64,000 nt of DNA from Glaciimonas sp. CA11.2 (GCF_034314045.1 NZ_JAVIWL010000001.1:2790001-2854000); one strand, 5' to 3'; positions 25,868 through 36,450 are shown, counted from the first letter of the stretch. A program made the numbers and translations. The notes: a model not told the origin generated them from the letters alone.

Positions 25868-26638
25868 ATGTTGAAAATCGCAACCTGGAATGTTAACTCT
25901 ATCAAAGTACGCTTACCGCAAGTTCTGCAATGGTTAGCCGATAATCCGGTTGATGTGTTGGCGGTGCAAGAAACCAAAATGACTGACGATAAATTTCCTC
26001 AGGCTGAAATAGAAGCGGCTGGTTTTCACGTCGTGTTTAGCGGGCAGAAAACGTATAACGGGGTGGCAATCATTGCACGCCATCCTATCGAGGATGTCGT
26101 AAAAAATAATCCGCTATTCGAAGATGAGCAACAACGTTTGCTGACCGCCACGATCGCCGGAATTCGCATCGTCTGCGCCTATATTCCGAACGGACAATCG
26201 TTGGAATCGGATAAATATCAATACAAGCTGAAGTGGCTAGATGCCTTGCACGACTATCTGGATGCCGAGCGAAAGTTACATTCGAATCTTGCGTTGCTGG
26301 GCGATTACAATATCGCACCAGAAGATCGTGATGTCTACGATCCCGCCGCGTGGGTCGGTGAAAATCTGGTGTCACCACCGGAACGTGCCGCGTTCGTGCG
26401 CTTGCAGCATTTGGATCTGACCGACGCATTTCGGATGTTCGATCAAGCAGATAAGCTATTTAGCTGGTGGGATTATCGACGCATGGGATTTCGCCTGAAC
26501 CGCGGCATGCGTATTGATCATATTTTATTGTCGCCGCCACTAGCTGCGAAATGTACGGCTTGCGTGATCGACAAAGTGCCGCGTAAATGGGAGCAGCCAT
26601 CAGATCACGCCCCCGTCATTGCGACTCTGAGTGATTAA
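25868..26638 (+). CDS. xth: exodeoxyribonuclease III
   Basis: Xth is the major AP endonuclease and 3'-5' exonuclease of base-excision repair. The 256-residue protein has the endonuclease/exonuclease/phosphatase fold: MLKIATWNVNSI, VQETKM, the DYNIAPEDRDVYDP segment, RIDHILLS and SDHAPV. All catalytic acids and the final His are present. AAGGA lies 9 nt before the ATG. It is monocistronic with a terminator about 170 bp downstream. Confidence 0.95.
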   Translation: MLKIATWNVNSIKVRLPQVLQWLADNPVDVLAVQETKMTDDKFPQAEIEAAGFHVVFSGQKTYNGVAIIARHPIEDVVKNNPLFEDEQQRLLTATIAGIRIVCAYIPNGQSLESDKYQYKLKWLDALHDYLDAERKLHSNLALLGDYNIAPEDRDVYDPAAWVGENLVSPPERAAFVRLQHLDLTDAFRMFDQADKLFSWWDYRRMGFRLNRGMRIDHILLSPPLAAKCTACVIDKVPRKWEQPSDHAPVIATLSD

Positions 26639-26808
26639 TTGGCTAAATTGCGCTAGGTAATGTTGCCGGATGAATAGCAATTTATGTGTAGTGATTGCCT
26701 GGTATTGCTGGTCGACGGTTTACGAATTACCCACGGGAGTTGTGGCGTTTTATAAATTGCATTTTTAGCATTTAAATTTGCTAGCGAAATCACTGTGAAA
26801 TTTTTTGA

Positions 26809-26839
26809 AAACCACTCAATTGAAGAGTGGTTTTTTTTT
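26809..26839 (+). terminator. terminator downstream of xth
   Basis: AAACCACTC (26809-26817) pairs with GAGTGGTTT (26825-26833) around AATTGAA and is followed by a run of T to 26839. Confidence 0.88.
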
Positions 26840-26870
26840 GCTTGATGCATTTAATGTGCTTGAATATAAA

Positions 26871-26892
26871 ATTGATTGAACGTCCAATCAAT
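26871..26892. promoter_or_regulatory. BetI operator
   Basis: A perfect 8-bp inverted repeat, ATTGATTG-AACGTC-CAATCAAT, lies 69 bp upstream of betI. It closely matches the known BetI operator pattern of proteobacterial choline genes (TTGATTGNACGTTCAATNNA type). BetI should bind it without choline and repress the betIBA genes. Confidence 0.85.
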
Positions 26893-26960
26893 TTAAAGTA
26901 CACTCAAGTGATGAAACGGATTGGCTATTTGCCATTCTCGGCGGCTTTAGCGGAGAAATA

Positions 26961-27560
26961 GTGAGAAAAAGAAACGAAATGCTGCCTTTACGACGGCAGC
27001 AATTAATTCAGGCAACACTTGCCGTGATTGACCGGGTCGGTCTCGCTGATGCGACGATTGTATTGATTGCGCGTGAGGCGGGACTGTCTACAGGGATTAT
27101 CAGCCACTATTTCGGTGATAAAAGCGGTTTGTTGGAAGCGACCATGCGTCAGATATTGCGCGATCTAAGCGACGATTCATCGCGTCGTCGACATACATTG
27201 TCGGGGCCAGAAGATACTGCCCGAAATCAGTTAATGGCATTAGTCGATACTAATTTTAGCGACAATCAGATTAGCGGCCCGGTGATGAAAACATGGTTTG
27301 CTTTTTGGTCGTCAAGCATGCATCAACCAGCGTTAAGGCGCCTCCAACGAGTGAATGATCGCCGTCTTTATTCCAACTTATGCAGTCAATTTGGACGCAC
27401 GTTAGCATTGGCGCAGGCGCGTCAGGCGGCACGCGGTTTGGCGGCAATTGTCGATGGATTATGGTTGCGTGGATCGCTGTCGGCTGAAAAGTTTGATGTC
27501 AGCGCTGCCCGTCAAATTGCCTATGAATACCTGAATATGCAGTTGCGTCAAGCCAACTGA
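26961..27560 (+). CDS. betI: TetR-family choline-responsive repressor BetI
   Basis: The 199-residue repressor has an N-terminal helix-turn-helix ([16 protein letters not shown], then [23 protein letters not shown]) and the BetI C-terminal domain ([24 protein letters not shown]). BetI represses glycine betaine synthesis genes until choline is present. The GTG start at 26961 follows GGAG. It is first in betI-betB-betA with its operator just upstream. Confidence 0.95.
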   Translation: MRKRNEMLPLRRQQLIQATLAVIDRVGLADATIVLIAREAGLSTGIISHYFGDKSGLLEATMRQILRDLSDDSSRRRHTLSGPEDTARNQLMALVDTNFSDNQISGPVMKTWFAFWSSSMHQPALRRLQRVNDRRLYSNLCSQFGRTLALAQARQAARGLAAIVDGLWLRGSLSAEKFDVSAARQIAYEYLNMQLRQAN

Positions 27561-27586
27561 AACTATCGAAGAACGAAGGAACTCCT

Positions 27587-29056
27587 ATGTCAGTCTTTCC
27601 ATTGCAACAGCTTTATATTGACGGTCGTCGAGTCGACGCAACTGGTGGAAAAACCTTTGAAAGCATCAATCCCGCTAATGGCGAAGTGCTGGCGGAACTG
27701 CAATGCGCCTCAAAAGCCGACGTTGATTTAGCGGTTGATAGCGCAAAAAAAGGCCAACGTGTTTGGGCGGCGATGACTGCCATGCAACGTTCACGCATAC
27801 TGCGCGGCGCCGTGGAAATTTTGCGTGAGCGTAATGATGAATTGGCAGCCATCGAAACCCTGGATACCGGAAAAGCTCTGTCGGAAACACGCTACGTCGA
27901 TATCGTCACCGGTGCGGACGTGTTGGAGTACTACGCCGGTTTAGTGCCATCGATAGAAGGCCAGCAAATCCCTTTGCGTGAAAGTGCATTTGTCTATACT
28001 CGGCGTGAACCGCTTGGCGTCGTGGTCGGCATCGGCGCATGGAATTATCCGATTCAAATTGCATTGTGGAAATCAGCACCTGCGCTGGCTGCGGGAAATG
28101 CGATGGTTTTTAAGCCAAGCGAGGTGACGTCGCTGACGACCTTAAAATTAGCAGAAATTTATACGGAGGCAGGTTTGCCGGATGGTGTTTTTAACGTGCT
28201 AACAGGTGGTAGTGAAGTTGGAGCGTGGTTGACAGAACACCCTGGCGTGGCAAAAGTATCGTTCACTGGTGGTACCACTACTGGCAAAAAAGTGATGGCC
28301 AGTGCTTCAGGTTCAACACTAAAAGAAGTAACGATGGAGTTGGGCGGTAAGTCGCCATTGATCGTGTTTGCCGACGCTGATCTGGAGCGCGCCGCTGATG
28401 TTGCAGTGATGGCTAATTTCTACAGTTCTGGTCAGGTCTGCACCAACGGCACGAGAGTGTTTGTACATCGCTCGTTGAAAGAGTCGTTCGAGGCCAAGGT
28501 GTTGGAACGAGTTGCACGCGTCCGTCTTGGTGATCCGCAAGACATGAATACAAATTTTGGGCCTCTGGTCAGTTTTGCGCACATGAATAACGTGCTGGGT
28601 TATATCGCTTCCGGGATTGCGGAAGGTGCGCGATTACTCATCGGTGGTGAGCGTGAAATGCGCGGTGATTTTACGAAGGGCGCGTTTGTGCAGCCAACCG
28701 TGTTCACTGATTGCCATGACGAGATGAAGATTGTCAGGGAAGAGATTTTTGGCCCGGTGATGAGTATTTTGGTGTTTGATGACGAGGACGAGGTGATTCG
28801 CCGCGCCAACGATACGCAGTATGGATTAGCGGCTGGTTTGATCACGGAGAATGTAAGCCTTGCGCATCGGGTAATTCATCAGTTGGAAGCGGGGATTTGC
28901 TGGATTAATACGTGGGGTGAATCAGCGGCTGAGATGCCAGTTGGCGGGTATAAACAGTCGGGAGTCGGGCGGGAGAATGGCTTGGCTACGTTGCAGCATT
29001 ACACGCGTGTTAAGTCGATTCAGGTGGAGTTAGGTGGTTTTTCGTCGGTATTTTAG
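27587..29056 (+). CDS. betB: betaine aldehyde dehydrogenase BetB
   Basis: BetB oxidises betaine aldehyde to glycine betaine with NAD(P)+. The 489-residue protein carries the aldehyde dehydrogenase core: [35 protein letters not shown], the catalytic Glu in MELGGKSPL and the catalytic Cys in [18 protein letters not shown] precedes the ATG by 8 nt. It follows betI by 26 bp. Confidence 0.95.
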   Translation: MSVFPLQQLYIDGRRVDATGGKTFESINPANGEVLAELQCASKADVDLAVDSAKKGQRVWAAMTAMQRSRILRGAVEILRERNDELAAIETLDTGKALSETRYVDIVTGADVLEYYAGLVPSIEGQQIPLRESAFVYTRREPLGVVVGIGAWNYPIQIALWKSAPALAAGNAMVFKPSEVTSLTTLKLAEIYTEAGLPDGVFNVLTGGSEVGAWLTEHPGVAKVSFTGGTTTGKKVMASASGSTLKEVTMELGGKSPLIVFADADLERAADVAVMANFYSSGQVCTNGTRVFVHRSLKESFEAKVLERVARVRLGDPQDMNTNFGPLVSFAHMNNVLGYIASGIAEGARLLIGGEREMRGDFTKGAFVQPTVFTDCHDEMKIVREEIFGPVMSILVFDDEDEVIRRANDTQYGLAAGLITENVSLAHRVIHQLEAGICWINTWGESAAEMPVGGYKQSGVGRENGLATLQHYTRVKSIQVELGGFSSVF

Positions 29057-29217
29057 GGCGTCTGGTGACGGTCTTACTTTATTTGCCAAGCATCCACAGA
29101 GTAAGAGCTGCGTTAATTAGAGATGACCATAAAAGACATGAACCTAAAACGCGTGAACGTTATAACTCATCGTCAACGTAGCTGAAATTACCTCAAAAAA
29201 ACCGAAGGAGTGATCTC

Positions 29218-30894
29218 TTGCACCAATCAAAAGAATACGACTACATCATCATCGGAGCTGGTTCCGCTGGCAACGTTCTAGCGGCCCGCCTGACCGAAGA
29301 CCCGGACGTTACCGTGCTATTGCTAGAGGCTGGCGGCCCGGATTACCGGCTCGATTTCCGTACGCAGATGCCAGCCGCATTGGCTTTCCCGCTCCAAGGA
29401 CGTCGCTACAACTGGGCCTACGAAACCGATCCCGAGCCGTTTATGAATAATCGCCGGATGGAATGTGGGCGCGGTAAGGGGCTCGGTGGATCATCGCTTA
29501 TTAACGGCATGTGCTACATCCGCGGCAACGCGATGGACTATGACGGTTGGGCGCAACTTGATGGACTGGAGAGCTGGTCTTATCTGGATTGTCTTCCCTA
29601 CTTCAAAAAAGCGGAAACCCGCGACGTCGGCGGCAATGATTATCACGGCGGAGAAGGGCCGGTTAGCGTGACCACGCCAAAGGCGGGGAATAATGTATTG
29701 TTTCACGCTATGGTTGAGGCCGGGGTTCAGGCGGGATATCCCAGAACCGATGATCTCAATGGATTTCAGCAGGAGGGTTTCGGTCCGATGGATCGCACCA
29801 CCACGCCTAATGGTCGTCGTGCCAGTACCGCGCGCGGTTATCTGGATCAGGCGCGTGGTCGTCCCAACTTGCATATCCAGACACATGCATTGACGGATCG
29901 CATTCTATTCTCCGGAAAGCGCGCTATCGGCGTCGCCTATCTACATCGCGATAAGTCAGTTGTATCTCGCGCTAAACAGGAGGTGTTGTTGTGTTCGGGG
30001 GCAATTGCGTCGCCCCAAATTTTACAGCGATCAGGTGTCGGACCGGCAACATTACTACGCCAACATGGCATCCCTGTGGTACAAGATCTGCTTGGTGTAG
30101 GAGCGAACTTACAGGATCATCTGGAAGTTTATCAGCAGTATGAATGCAAGCAACAGGTCTCACTTGCACCCGCATTGAAGCTATACAATCAGCCAGTGAT
30201 TGGGGCGCAATGGTTGTTTATGGGAACCGGAACCGGGGCTAGCAACCAGTTTGAAGCTGGTGGGTTTATTCGTTCTGATGAACGCTTTGAATGGCCAAAT
30301 ATTCAGTATCATTTTTTGCCGGTGGCGATCAATTACAACGGTAGTAATCCGATTAAAGTGCATAGCTTTCAAGCGCATATGGGGTCGATGCGCTCGTTAA
30401 GTCGGGGGCGTATTCAGTTGCTTTCGAAAGATCCACGTGATCATCCGAGCATTCTGTTTAACTACATGTCTGATGATCAGGATTGGCAAGAGTTCCGCGC
30501 TGGTATTCGCATTACTCGCGAGATCATTGGCCAGCAAGCATTGGCCGCTTATGCTGGCAACGAAATTTCTCCAGGCAAAAATGTGCAGACGGATGCTGAG
30601 CTTGATCAGTTTGTCCGTGACCATGCAGAAACAGCGTTCCATCCATCTTGTTCAAACAAAATGGGAGTGGACGAAATGGCGGTGGTTGATGCGCAGGGGC
30701 GCGTACATGGAATTGAAGGATTACGCGTAGTTGATGCATCGATTATGCCGATTATCACCACTGGTAATTTGAATGCTCCAACGATTATGATCGCGGAAAA
30801 AATTGCTGATTTAATTCGTGGGCGTACACCTTTACCACGACTGGAAGTGCCGTACTACAAGGCAGGCGATGCACCTGCAAAACGTCTGAAATAG
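29218..30894 (+). CDS. betA: choline dehydrogenase BetA
   Basis: BetA is a membrane-associated GMC flavoenzyme that oxidises choline to betaine aldehyde. The 558-residue protein starts with the FAD fold [17 protein letters not shown]. It has the GMC signatures [20 protein letters not shown] and [16 protein letters not shown], and the catalytic His in [11 protein letters not shown]. The TTG start at 29218 is supported by AAGGAGTGAT 4-12 nt upstream. No choline transporter (betT) gene is present nearby. Confidence 0.95.
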   Translation: MHQSKEYDYIIIGAGSAGNVLAARLTEDPDVTVLLLEAGGPDYRLDFRTQMPAALAFPLQGRRYNWAYETDPEPFMNNRRMECGRGKGLGGSSLINGMCYIRGNAMDYDGWAQLDGLESWSYLDCLPYFKKAETRDVGGNDYHGGEGPVSVTTPKAGNNVLFHAMVEAGVQAGYPRTDDLNGFQQEGFGPMDRTTTPNGRRASTARGYLDQARGRPNLHIQTHALTDRILFSGKRAIGVAYLHRDKSVVSRAKQEVLLCSGAIASPQILQRSGVGPATLLRQHGIPVVQDLLGVGANLQDHLEVYQQYECKQQVSLAPALKLYNQPVIGAQWLFMGTGTGASNQFEAGGFIRSDERFEWPNIQYHFLPVAINYNGSNPIKVHSFQAHMGSMRSLSRGRIQLLSKDPRDHPSILFNYMSDDQDWQEFRAGIRITREIIGQQALAAYAGNEISPGKNVQTDAELDQFVRDHAETAFHPSCSNKMGVDEMAVVDAQGRVHGIEGLRVVDASIMPIITTGNLNAPTIMIAEKIADLIRGRTPLPRLEVPYYKAGDAPAKRLK

Positions 30895-30910
30895 CGATTT
30901 ATCTTAGTTG

Positions 30911-30942
30911 AAAAAAATGCGACCAGATGGTCGCTTTTTTTT
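30911..30942 (+). terminator. terminator of the bet operon
   Basis: GCGACC (30919-30924) pairs with GGTCGC (30929-30934) around AGAT, with an A-run before and eight T after. Confidence 0.9.
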
Positions 30943-31086
30943 GGCTATGCTATCTGTGCCCACTCCGAACTTTGAGTGCTTATAGTTAGATACTAGTTGC
31001 CAGGCAACATTTTCTAGGTGGCACACATTACCGTTACAGAGCATAAATACCCAATGACTAATGCCCAAGGAGCATTGGTTAATGAC

Positions 31087-31197
31087 TTATTGACGTTTCT
31101 TTTCTTCTTTTTTAACTTTTTTATCAGCCTTTTTTTCTTTCATTGTCTTGGCTGGTTCTTTCTTTACCGCTTTTTTTGTATCTTGACCCTTGCTCAT
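31087..31197 (-). CDS. 36-residue lysine-rich small protein
   Basis: On the minus strand an ATG at 31197, with GGAG 7 nt upstream, opens a 36-codon frame beginning MSKGQDTKKAVKKEPAKTMK and ending in KKEEKKRQ. Nearly half the residues are Lys and the protein is highly basic and disordered. Similar MSKGQ-type Lys-rich small proteins occur in Burkholderiales, usually unannotated. The role is unknown; nucleic-acid or ribosome binding is a guess. The overlapping plus-strand frame is hydrophobic only because it is the complement of Lys codons. Confidence 0.7.
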   Translation of the reverse strand: MSKGQDTKKAVKKEPAKTMKEKKADKKVKKEEKKRQ

Positions 31198-31284
31198 GAT
31201 TTAACTCCATTGGTAAATTTCGATACGCCATCGTTGATCAAATAATCGCCGTAATCGGTATCGTTGCGTGATGATAATCCTTTA

Positions 31285-31330
31285 GTCACAGTCTGTGACG
31301 GGTTACATGCAATAACCGTAGGTATTGCAT
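31285..31330. promoter_or_regulatory. paired inverted repeats upstream of the lysine-rich gene
   Basis: GTCACAG-T-CTGTGAC (31285-31299) is a perfect 15-bp palindrome. ATGCAATA-ACCGTAGG-TATTGCAT (31307-31330) is a perfect 8-bp inverted repeat. They lie 88-133 bp upstream of the minus-strand small gene and may be operator sites. No other element is visible in 31198-31588. Confidence 0.5.
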
Positions 31331-31588
31331 AGAAAAAACACTATTTATCTTCAATAGTTATTGGTCTGAGCAACTATCGCGTTGATCCATGCGTATTTTT
31401 ACACTGAAATTTCTTTTGGTGTGTCAGGTTTTGAATGCAATTTTAATTCATAAACCGACTGTCAGATATAAGCAGATCGGTGCGATTTTGATGGAATCAG
31501 TCTATAAGCCAGACCATGATTTTATGAGGCGCTATTCTAGTGCGCTCATCCGAGCGCGTCCTGTTGATTGCTGCGGTTTATTGTCGAT

Positions 31589-32494
31589 TTAAGACATCGC
31601 CTTAGAGAGTGTGGAAGCGCGGATAAAATTGACCAGTTCGCGCGCATATACCGGCAAAATATCTAATTTCTGAACCACGATACTTCTTTCACGTAGTGCC
31701 CATGGTTCATCTAGTTCAATGATAGAAAGTTGCATGGTGTGACTGTGGCGCTGCGCAGCTGATTGGGGCATGACGGCGATACCGACATTAGTTTCAACCA
31801 TCCGACACATGGCTTCAAAACTCCGTACCTTAATCCGTAATCGTAGGGTTTTTCCGCTCTCAGAGACGATTTGATGCAAAAAATGCTGTAGCGAACTTCC
31901 TTCATACAAGCCGATTTGCTCGTAAGGAATTGTGTCGGCAAAGGTGATATTGCCGGTTACCGCAAGCGGATGATTGACCGCCGTCACCAAAACCAATCGG
32001 TCGGTCGAAAAATTAATAATCTCAAGGCCTTGATTGTGAACTGGTCCCGCGACAATACCGATGTCTGCAGTACCTTCCAGTATGCCTTGCAAAATACCCT
32101 GATTGAGTCGCTCTTCGAGTGAAATGTTGACATGCGGATACTTGGTGAGAAAAGCACCGAGAACTTCTGGCATGAATTCTGTTACGGCAGTAGTGTTGGC
32201 GAAAATCCGAATATGACCTTTGATGCCATTGTTGTATTGCTGCAAATCGCTTGTCAGTCGTTCAACCTGTTGCATGAATTGCTGTGCGTGATGTAAAAAA
32301 GTTTCGCCTGCGGGCGAAAGGCAAATGCCTTTATTTTCTCGATAAATCAGCCGCATACCGAAGCGTCCTTCCAACGCCTTGACCCGGCTGCTGGCAGCGG
32401 CAAGAGACATGTGAATTCGCTCGGCACTGCGGGTAAGACTTTTCAACTCAGCGATATATATAAATAAGCGTAAATCAGTCAGGTCAAACAACAT
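31589..32494 (-). CDS. LysR-family transcriptional regulator
   Basis: The 301-residue regulator has the LysR winged helix-turn-helix at the N-terminus (LRLFIYIAELKSLTRSAERIHMSLAAASSRVKALEGRFG). A periplasmic-binding-protein-like effector domain follows from about residue 90. The ATG at 32494 follows GAAGGAA; an ORF start at 32521 is read-through. Its target and effector are unknown; no divergent structural gene is adjacent, so it may control distant genes. Confidence 0.9.
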   Translation of the reverse strand: MLFDLTDLRLFIYIAELKSLTRSAERIHMSLAAASSRVKALEGRFGMRLIYRENKGICLSPAGETFLHHAQQFMQQVERLTSDLQQYNNGIKGHIRIFANTTAVTEFMPEVLGAFLTKYPHVNISLEERLNQGILQGILEGTADIGIVAGPVHNQGLEIINFSTDRLVLVTAVNHPLAVTGNITFADTIPYEQIGLYEGSSLQHFLHQIVSESGKTLRLRIKVRSFEAMCRMVETNVGIAVMPQSAAQRHSHTMQLSIIELDEPWALRERSIVVQKLDILPVYARELVNFIRASTLSKAMS

Positions 32495-33270
32495 AGAGTA
32501 ATTTCCTTCGAAAAATAGCAAATGTCGGAATATTGTCGAACGGTAATGAATATGCTGTCTGCTTTGGTATTACCGCGATTATGAATGGGTTGCGTGTTAT
32601 AGATTAGTTTGTAAGTTATTAAACTTTAATTTGGCTTTTTTTTTCTATATCCAGTGGGAAAATTCTTTTATTTTCATGTGTTTTTAGACCACAATTTATT
32701 CTTGGAAATGTTGTAAAATAAAAAATTCTTAGCTTCACGGTTGTTGTAATAAAACATCTTTCTGATAGTTTGAATGTGAAAATTCCCTATAAATATGTGG
32801 ATGTAGCTAACTTCTCGTGGTTTGAATTACGAGGTAGCGCAGTTGTACACTATTTTCTGGGTTATAAATTTCTGTGTAAAAAATCCTTTAAACTTTGTCG
32901 GATTATGTTTGGTTTGCCGGATTTTATGTTCTGCATTTTTTTAGCTTACGCTTACTGCAATATAGAAAAAAATGGCTATGTGTTTAATTTCTTAAACCTT
33001 TTTGTTGTCCATCCTTTTTTAATTGTTGCGGCGCTGTTGATAAGCGTTCGGTTTTTTCTGAAACCTGCGTTGATGCGGACTTATTGCATGGCATGGTTGG
33101 CAATACAAGCTCTTTCCGAGATTAAGGTGGCAAGAAAATGTATTGCCCAAAAGATGAATTTTTTTGGGCTCAGGATGGATAGATAAAACTGATTTCTTAT
33201 GCTATTCAACGGGATCGTTTAGCTATAACTTTTTTACGATCCGCATCTACTCTCTTAGACTAGTTTCTGA
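32495..33270. other. 776-bp AT-rich intergenic region
   Basis: This region lies between the LysR gene and rpfF and is distinctly AT-rich. A 138-codon frame at 32770-33186 has a TTG start, no ribosome-binding site, and Phe/Cys/Lys-rich content typical of AT-rich non-coding DNA. I do not call it a gene, although two hydrophobic stretches are present. The promoter of rpfF should lie here. Confidence 0.4.
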
Positions 33271-34221
33271 ATGCCATTATTCAATCACCCTAAAACCCGG
33301 CGTTTTATCGAAGCCGGTAACCTATCTCAAATGTCCGCGTGGTACGAGGCTGAGCGAAATGTAATGTGGATGATGCTACACGCGCATCCTCGGCCCTGTT
33401 TCAACCCCGAACTTCTGAAGGACATTTCAAATCTCACGCGTGCGGCGCGTGAGTGTCATCTACCGATCGATTTTTGGGTCACTGGTTCAACGGTGCCCGG
33501 CCTTTACAATGTGGGTGGCGATCTATCTTACTTTGCGCAGCATATCAGGTCGGGTGAGCGCGCACCATTAATGGCATATGCCCGCGCTTGTGTCGACGCC
33601 GTCTATGAGGCGATGAATGGCTTTGGGGTTGGTGCCATTACGATTGCAATGATAGAAGGAACCGCTTTAGGAGGTGGTTTTGAAGCTGCTTTGGCGCACG
33701 AATATGTATTGGCGCAAAAGGACGCGAAGCTAGGCTTTCCAGAAATTGCGTTTAACCTATACCCCGGCATGGGAGCTTATTCGTTGGTCGCCCGGAAGGC
33801 GCATATGCGCCTTGCCGAACAGCTTATCAGCACGGGTGAAGCGCATAGTGCAACCTGGCACCACGAAAAAGGATTAGTTGATCGCTTATTCGAGCCGGGC
33901 GAGGCTTATAAGGCAACGCGCACTTTCATTGATAACGTCAGGCCAAAGCTCAACGGGATTCGCGCCATGCTGCGAACCCGTCGGCGCGTATTGCCGATTA
34001 CGAAGACGGAACTGCTTGATATCACTGAAGATTGGGCGGAGTCGGCGTTTCGTCTGCAAGAGAAAGATCTCGCTTATATGGAGCGTTTGGTACTGCTTCA
34101 AAATAAGCGCGGTATTAAACCCGCTGCGATTTCTTCAAATGAAGGTCTGGCCACATCTACTGTAGTAAATGCCGGACCAGACAAACAAGCGTCGTCGAGC
34201 GTATCGTTGTCCAACGGTTAA
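33271..34221 (+). CDS. rpfF: DSF-family signal synthase RpfF (crotonase fold)
   Basis: RpfF makes cis-2-unsaturated fatty-acid quorum signals (DSF/BDSF) by dehydrating 3-hydroxyacyl-ACP and releasing the acid. The 316-residue protein has the Burkholderia-type pattern: RNVMWMMLHAHPRPCFN, DFWVTGSTVPGLYNVGGDLSYF, IEGTALGGGFEAALAHEYV and LGFPEIAFNLYPGMGAYSL. These segments hold both catalytic Glu residues. A C-terminal tail of about 35 Ser/Ala-rich residues extends beyond the usual end. It is convergent with rpfR, its usual partner. Confidence 0.93.
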   Translation: MPLFNHPKTRRFIEAGNLSQMSAWYEAERNVMWMMLHAHPRPCFNPELLKDISNLTRAARECHLPIDFWVTGSTVPGLYNVGGDLSYFAQHIRSGERAPLMAYARACVDAVYEAMNGFGVGAITIAMIEGTALGGGFEAALAHEYVLAQKDAKLGFPEIAFNLYPGMGAYSLVARKAHMRLAEQLISTGEAHSATWHHEKGLVDRLFEPGEAYKATRTFIDNVRPKLNGIRAMLRTRRRVLPITKTELLDITEDWAESAFRLQEKDLAYMERLVLLQNKRGIKPAAISSNEGLATSTVVNAGPDKQASSSVSLSNG

Positions 34222-34291
34222 ATCGCGTTGCAAAGGCGGATGCGTGTTGGCACATTTTATTTATCGGTGAGCTGCTAACGCTTGTCATTGA

Positions 34292-34331
34292 CTCGGCGTG
34301 TTCAAGAATAACTATTCCTGAGCACGCCGAG
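34292..34331. terminator. hairpin between rpfF and rpfR
   Basis: CTCGGCGTGTTCA (34292-34304) pairs with TGAGCACGCCGAG (34319-34331), thirteen pairs with one G-U; the loop itself can pair (GAATA with ATTC). No T-run follows on either strand. It is a likely shared end for the convergent transcripts. Confidence 0.6.
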
Positions 34332-34425
34332 GTAGCATAAATTCCCGAGGGAAAGCTATTCTCAAGTCTGCTTTAATTCAGATTCCGGTGCGAATGCGCA
34401 CTAGTAAATAGGTATTGATTTTGCA

Positions 34426-36450
34426 TTAAATAGAGCGTGCCTTTGTCACGAGGCGCACGACCTTGTTAGAGGATGCTGGCATCCAAGCGTTAAAATCTGA
34501 CAGTTTCATCGGTTTTGCAAACAGATAACCCTGCGCGTAGTCAATTCCTATATTACGCAGAAATTCTGCTTGCTCGGGTGTTTCGACGCACTCAGCCACA
34601 ATTTTTAGACTCAACTCATGACCTACTGCAACCATAGAGCGGACTAAGGCCTGGGCTTTGGCATCGGTGTGAATCGAATGGATGAAGCTGCCGTCGAGTT
34701 TAATGACGTCTAATGGTAAACGGGATAATTGCGATAGCGACGAGTAGCCAGTACCGAAGTCATCCAGATGTACTTCTGCGCCCAGTTCGCGGAACATCCG
34801 AATAAGACGATGCGCTAGTTTTTCGTCCTCTATCAGGCAGCTCTCGGTTAACTCAATGTCGACCATGGATGGACATAAATCGTTAGACAGAATGGCTTTT
34901 GTAAAGTCTTCTATGATGGTTGGAATACGTAATTGGCGGGCCGATATATTAATGGCTACGCGCACGTTGAGGCCTTGCTTCTTCCATGCTCCAGCTTGCT
35001 TGGCAGCTGTCTCCATCACCCAGCGCCCGAGTGGAACGATCAATCCGGTCTCTTCAGCATAAGGTATAAACTCACCCGGCATGATTAGGCCTCGCTCTGG
35101 ATGATTCCAGCGAATTAAGGCTTCAACGCTATCCACCTTGCCAGTCAAAAGCGATACTTTCGGTTGGTAGTACAACTCGAACTGATTATCAGCCAGTGCG
35201 TTGCGCATGTTAGTGTCAAGCCACACGTATTCGCTGGCTTTTTTATTCATCTCCCTTGAAAATATACAAAATGTGCGTTTACCGTTGTCCTTAGCGACAT
35301 ACATTGCGGTGTCGGCGCTTCGAATCAACTCTTCGAGGTTTGCCCCATGTTCCGGGAACATGGCAATACCAATTGAACAGCCGGAATAGACTTCTGTGCG
35401 TTTAAGGTGGAACGGCAACTTCATCCGTTCCAAAATACGTTGCGCGGTAGCCTCAATAACGTCCTGCGAAGGACTAGCTATCATGATCAGGAATTCATCT
35501 CCACCGATTCGCGCTAGCACATCCTTTTCTGTAAGGCATGATGAAAGAGCAACGGACACTTCTTTAATAAGCTCGTCACCGGTGATATGGCCATAATGGT
35601 CATTCACTTTCTTAAAGTTATCCAAATCAAGGAATATTAGCGCAAAGGCTTCAGCATTCGGTGGCGCAATGGCGGTTGTGATTTTATCTTGAATAGCATT
35701 GCGGTTCGGCAAACCGGTCAACATGTCCGTTGTAGCCATCTCGACCATTCGCTCTTGCGTACGAAGTTCGTCGGTCACATCGGTACCAGAGCAGACCAGA
35801 AATTTTTCTTGTACGCCGCTTCCAGATTCGATGATGGTGTTGCGCCACTTTATGATTCGCACCCCTTTCTTTGTATTGATGGGGCGCAATGTTTCGTAAG
35901 TCTTTTCGCGGTGAAAAAAACTATTGACATTTGACCGCGTGTCTTCGCGTTGTTTCTCGTGGACAAACAAATCCAAAGCATTTTTACCCACAACATCGGA
36001 TTCCATGACGCCTGTCACTTCTTCGCACAGCCGATTGAATCGTTGAATTTTTCCTGCGCTGTCGATGATGACGACTAATGAGTTAACCTCGGAGACAACT
36101 TGTTCAGCAAATGAGAGACCGCTTTCTAAGTCCTTTGCGACAGTATCTGTATCCCCGTATTGCGCTGCAGTCCCGCCCCATAACCAGGTATCAGTTTTTC
36201 TACCCACGAGATGAAGGCGAATGGGGTTGCCAAAAATAGTTACTGAAATCGCTATGCTTGAAGTGACCCCGGTCATTGATCGAACGTCCCGAGCTTGTGC
36301 CGGAGAGAGTTCAACTGAAACGGTGACTGAATTAACGTCGCCAGATAAATCGAGTGCATCGCTATCGGTTGTTAATCTCCAGCAGGGACTAGAGGTGCCG
36401 AAATGGGTAAAAAGCTGTGGGTTATCAATGTCTTCTTCGAAGTTAAGCAT
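34426..36450 (-). CDS. rpfR: RpfR: BDSF receptor with FI-PAS-GGDEF-EAL domains
   Basis: RpfR binds the fatty-acid signal through its PAS domain and then changes cyclic-di-GMP turnover. The 674-residue protein has an N-terminal RpfF-interaction region (about 1-100) and a PAS domain (about 110-230, LVVIIDSAGKIQRFNRLCEEVTG). GGDEF follows (about 240-400, RIGGDEF intact), then EAL (about 415-665: EALIRW, NISARQL, ELTESCL, LDDFGTGYSSLS, AECVE). All phosphodiesterase ligands are present. Length and order match Burkholderia cenocepacia RpfR. It is convergent with rpfF. Confidence 0.92.
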   Translation of the reverse strand: MLNFEEDIDNPQLFTHFGTSSPCWRLTTDSDALDLSGDVNSVTVSVELSPAQARDVRSMTGVTSSIAISVTIFGNPIRLHLVGRKTDTWLWGGTAAQYGDTDTVAKDLESGLSFAEQVVSEVNSLVVIIDSAGKIQRFNRLCEEVTGVMESDVVGKNALDLFVHEKQREDTRSNVNSFFHREKTYETLRPINTKKGVRIIKWRNTIIESGSGVQEKFLVCSGTDVTDELRTQERMVEMATTDMLTGLPNRNAIQDKITTAIAPPNAEAFALIFLDLDNFKKVNDHYGHITGDELIKEVSVALSSCLTEKDVLARIGGDEFLIMIASPSQDVIEATAQRILERMKLPFHLKRTEVYSGCSIGIAMFPEHGANLEELIRSADTAMYVAKDNGKRTFCIFSREMNKKASEYVWLDTNMRNALADNQFELYYQPKVSLLTGKVDSVEALIRWNHPERGLIMPGEFIPYAEETGLIVPLGRWVMETAAKQAGAWKKQGLNVRVAINISARQLRIPTIIEDFTKAILSNDLCPSMVDIELTESCLIEDEKLAHRLIRMFRELGAEVHLDDFGTGYSSLSQLSRLPLDVIKLDGSFIHSIHTDAKAQALVRSMVAVGHELSLKIVAECVETPEQAEFLRNIGIDYAQGYLFAKPMKLSDFNAWMPASSNKVVRLVTKARSI

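Noticed and set aside
31018..31245. 75-codon Phe-rich plus-strand frame
   Set aside because: It is the complement of the lysine-rich small gene on the minus strand; the Phe runs are reversed Lys codons.
32770..33186. 138-codon plus-strand frame with two hydrophobic stretches upstream of rpfF
   Set aside because: TTG start without a ribosome-binding site, AT-rich codon content and no recognisable motif; described only as part of the intergenic region.
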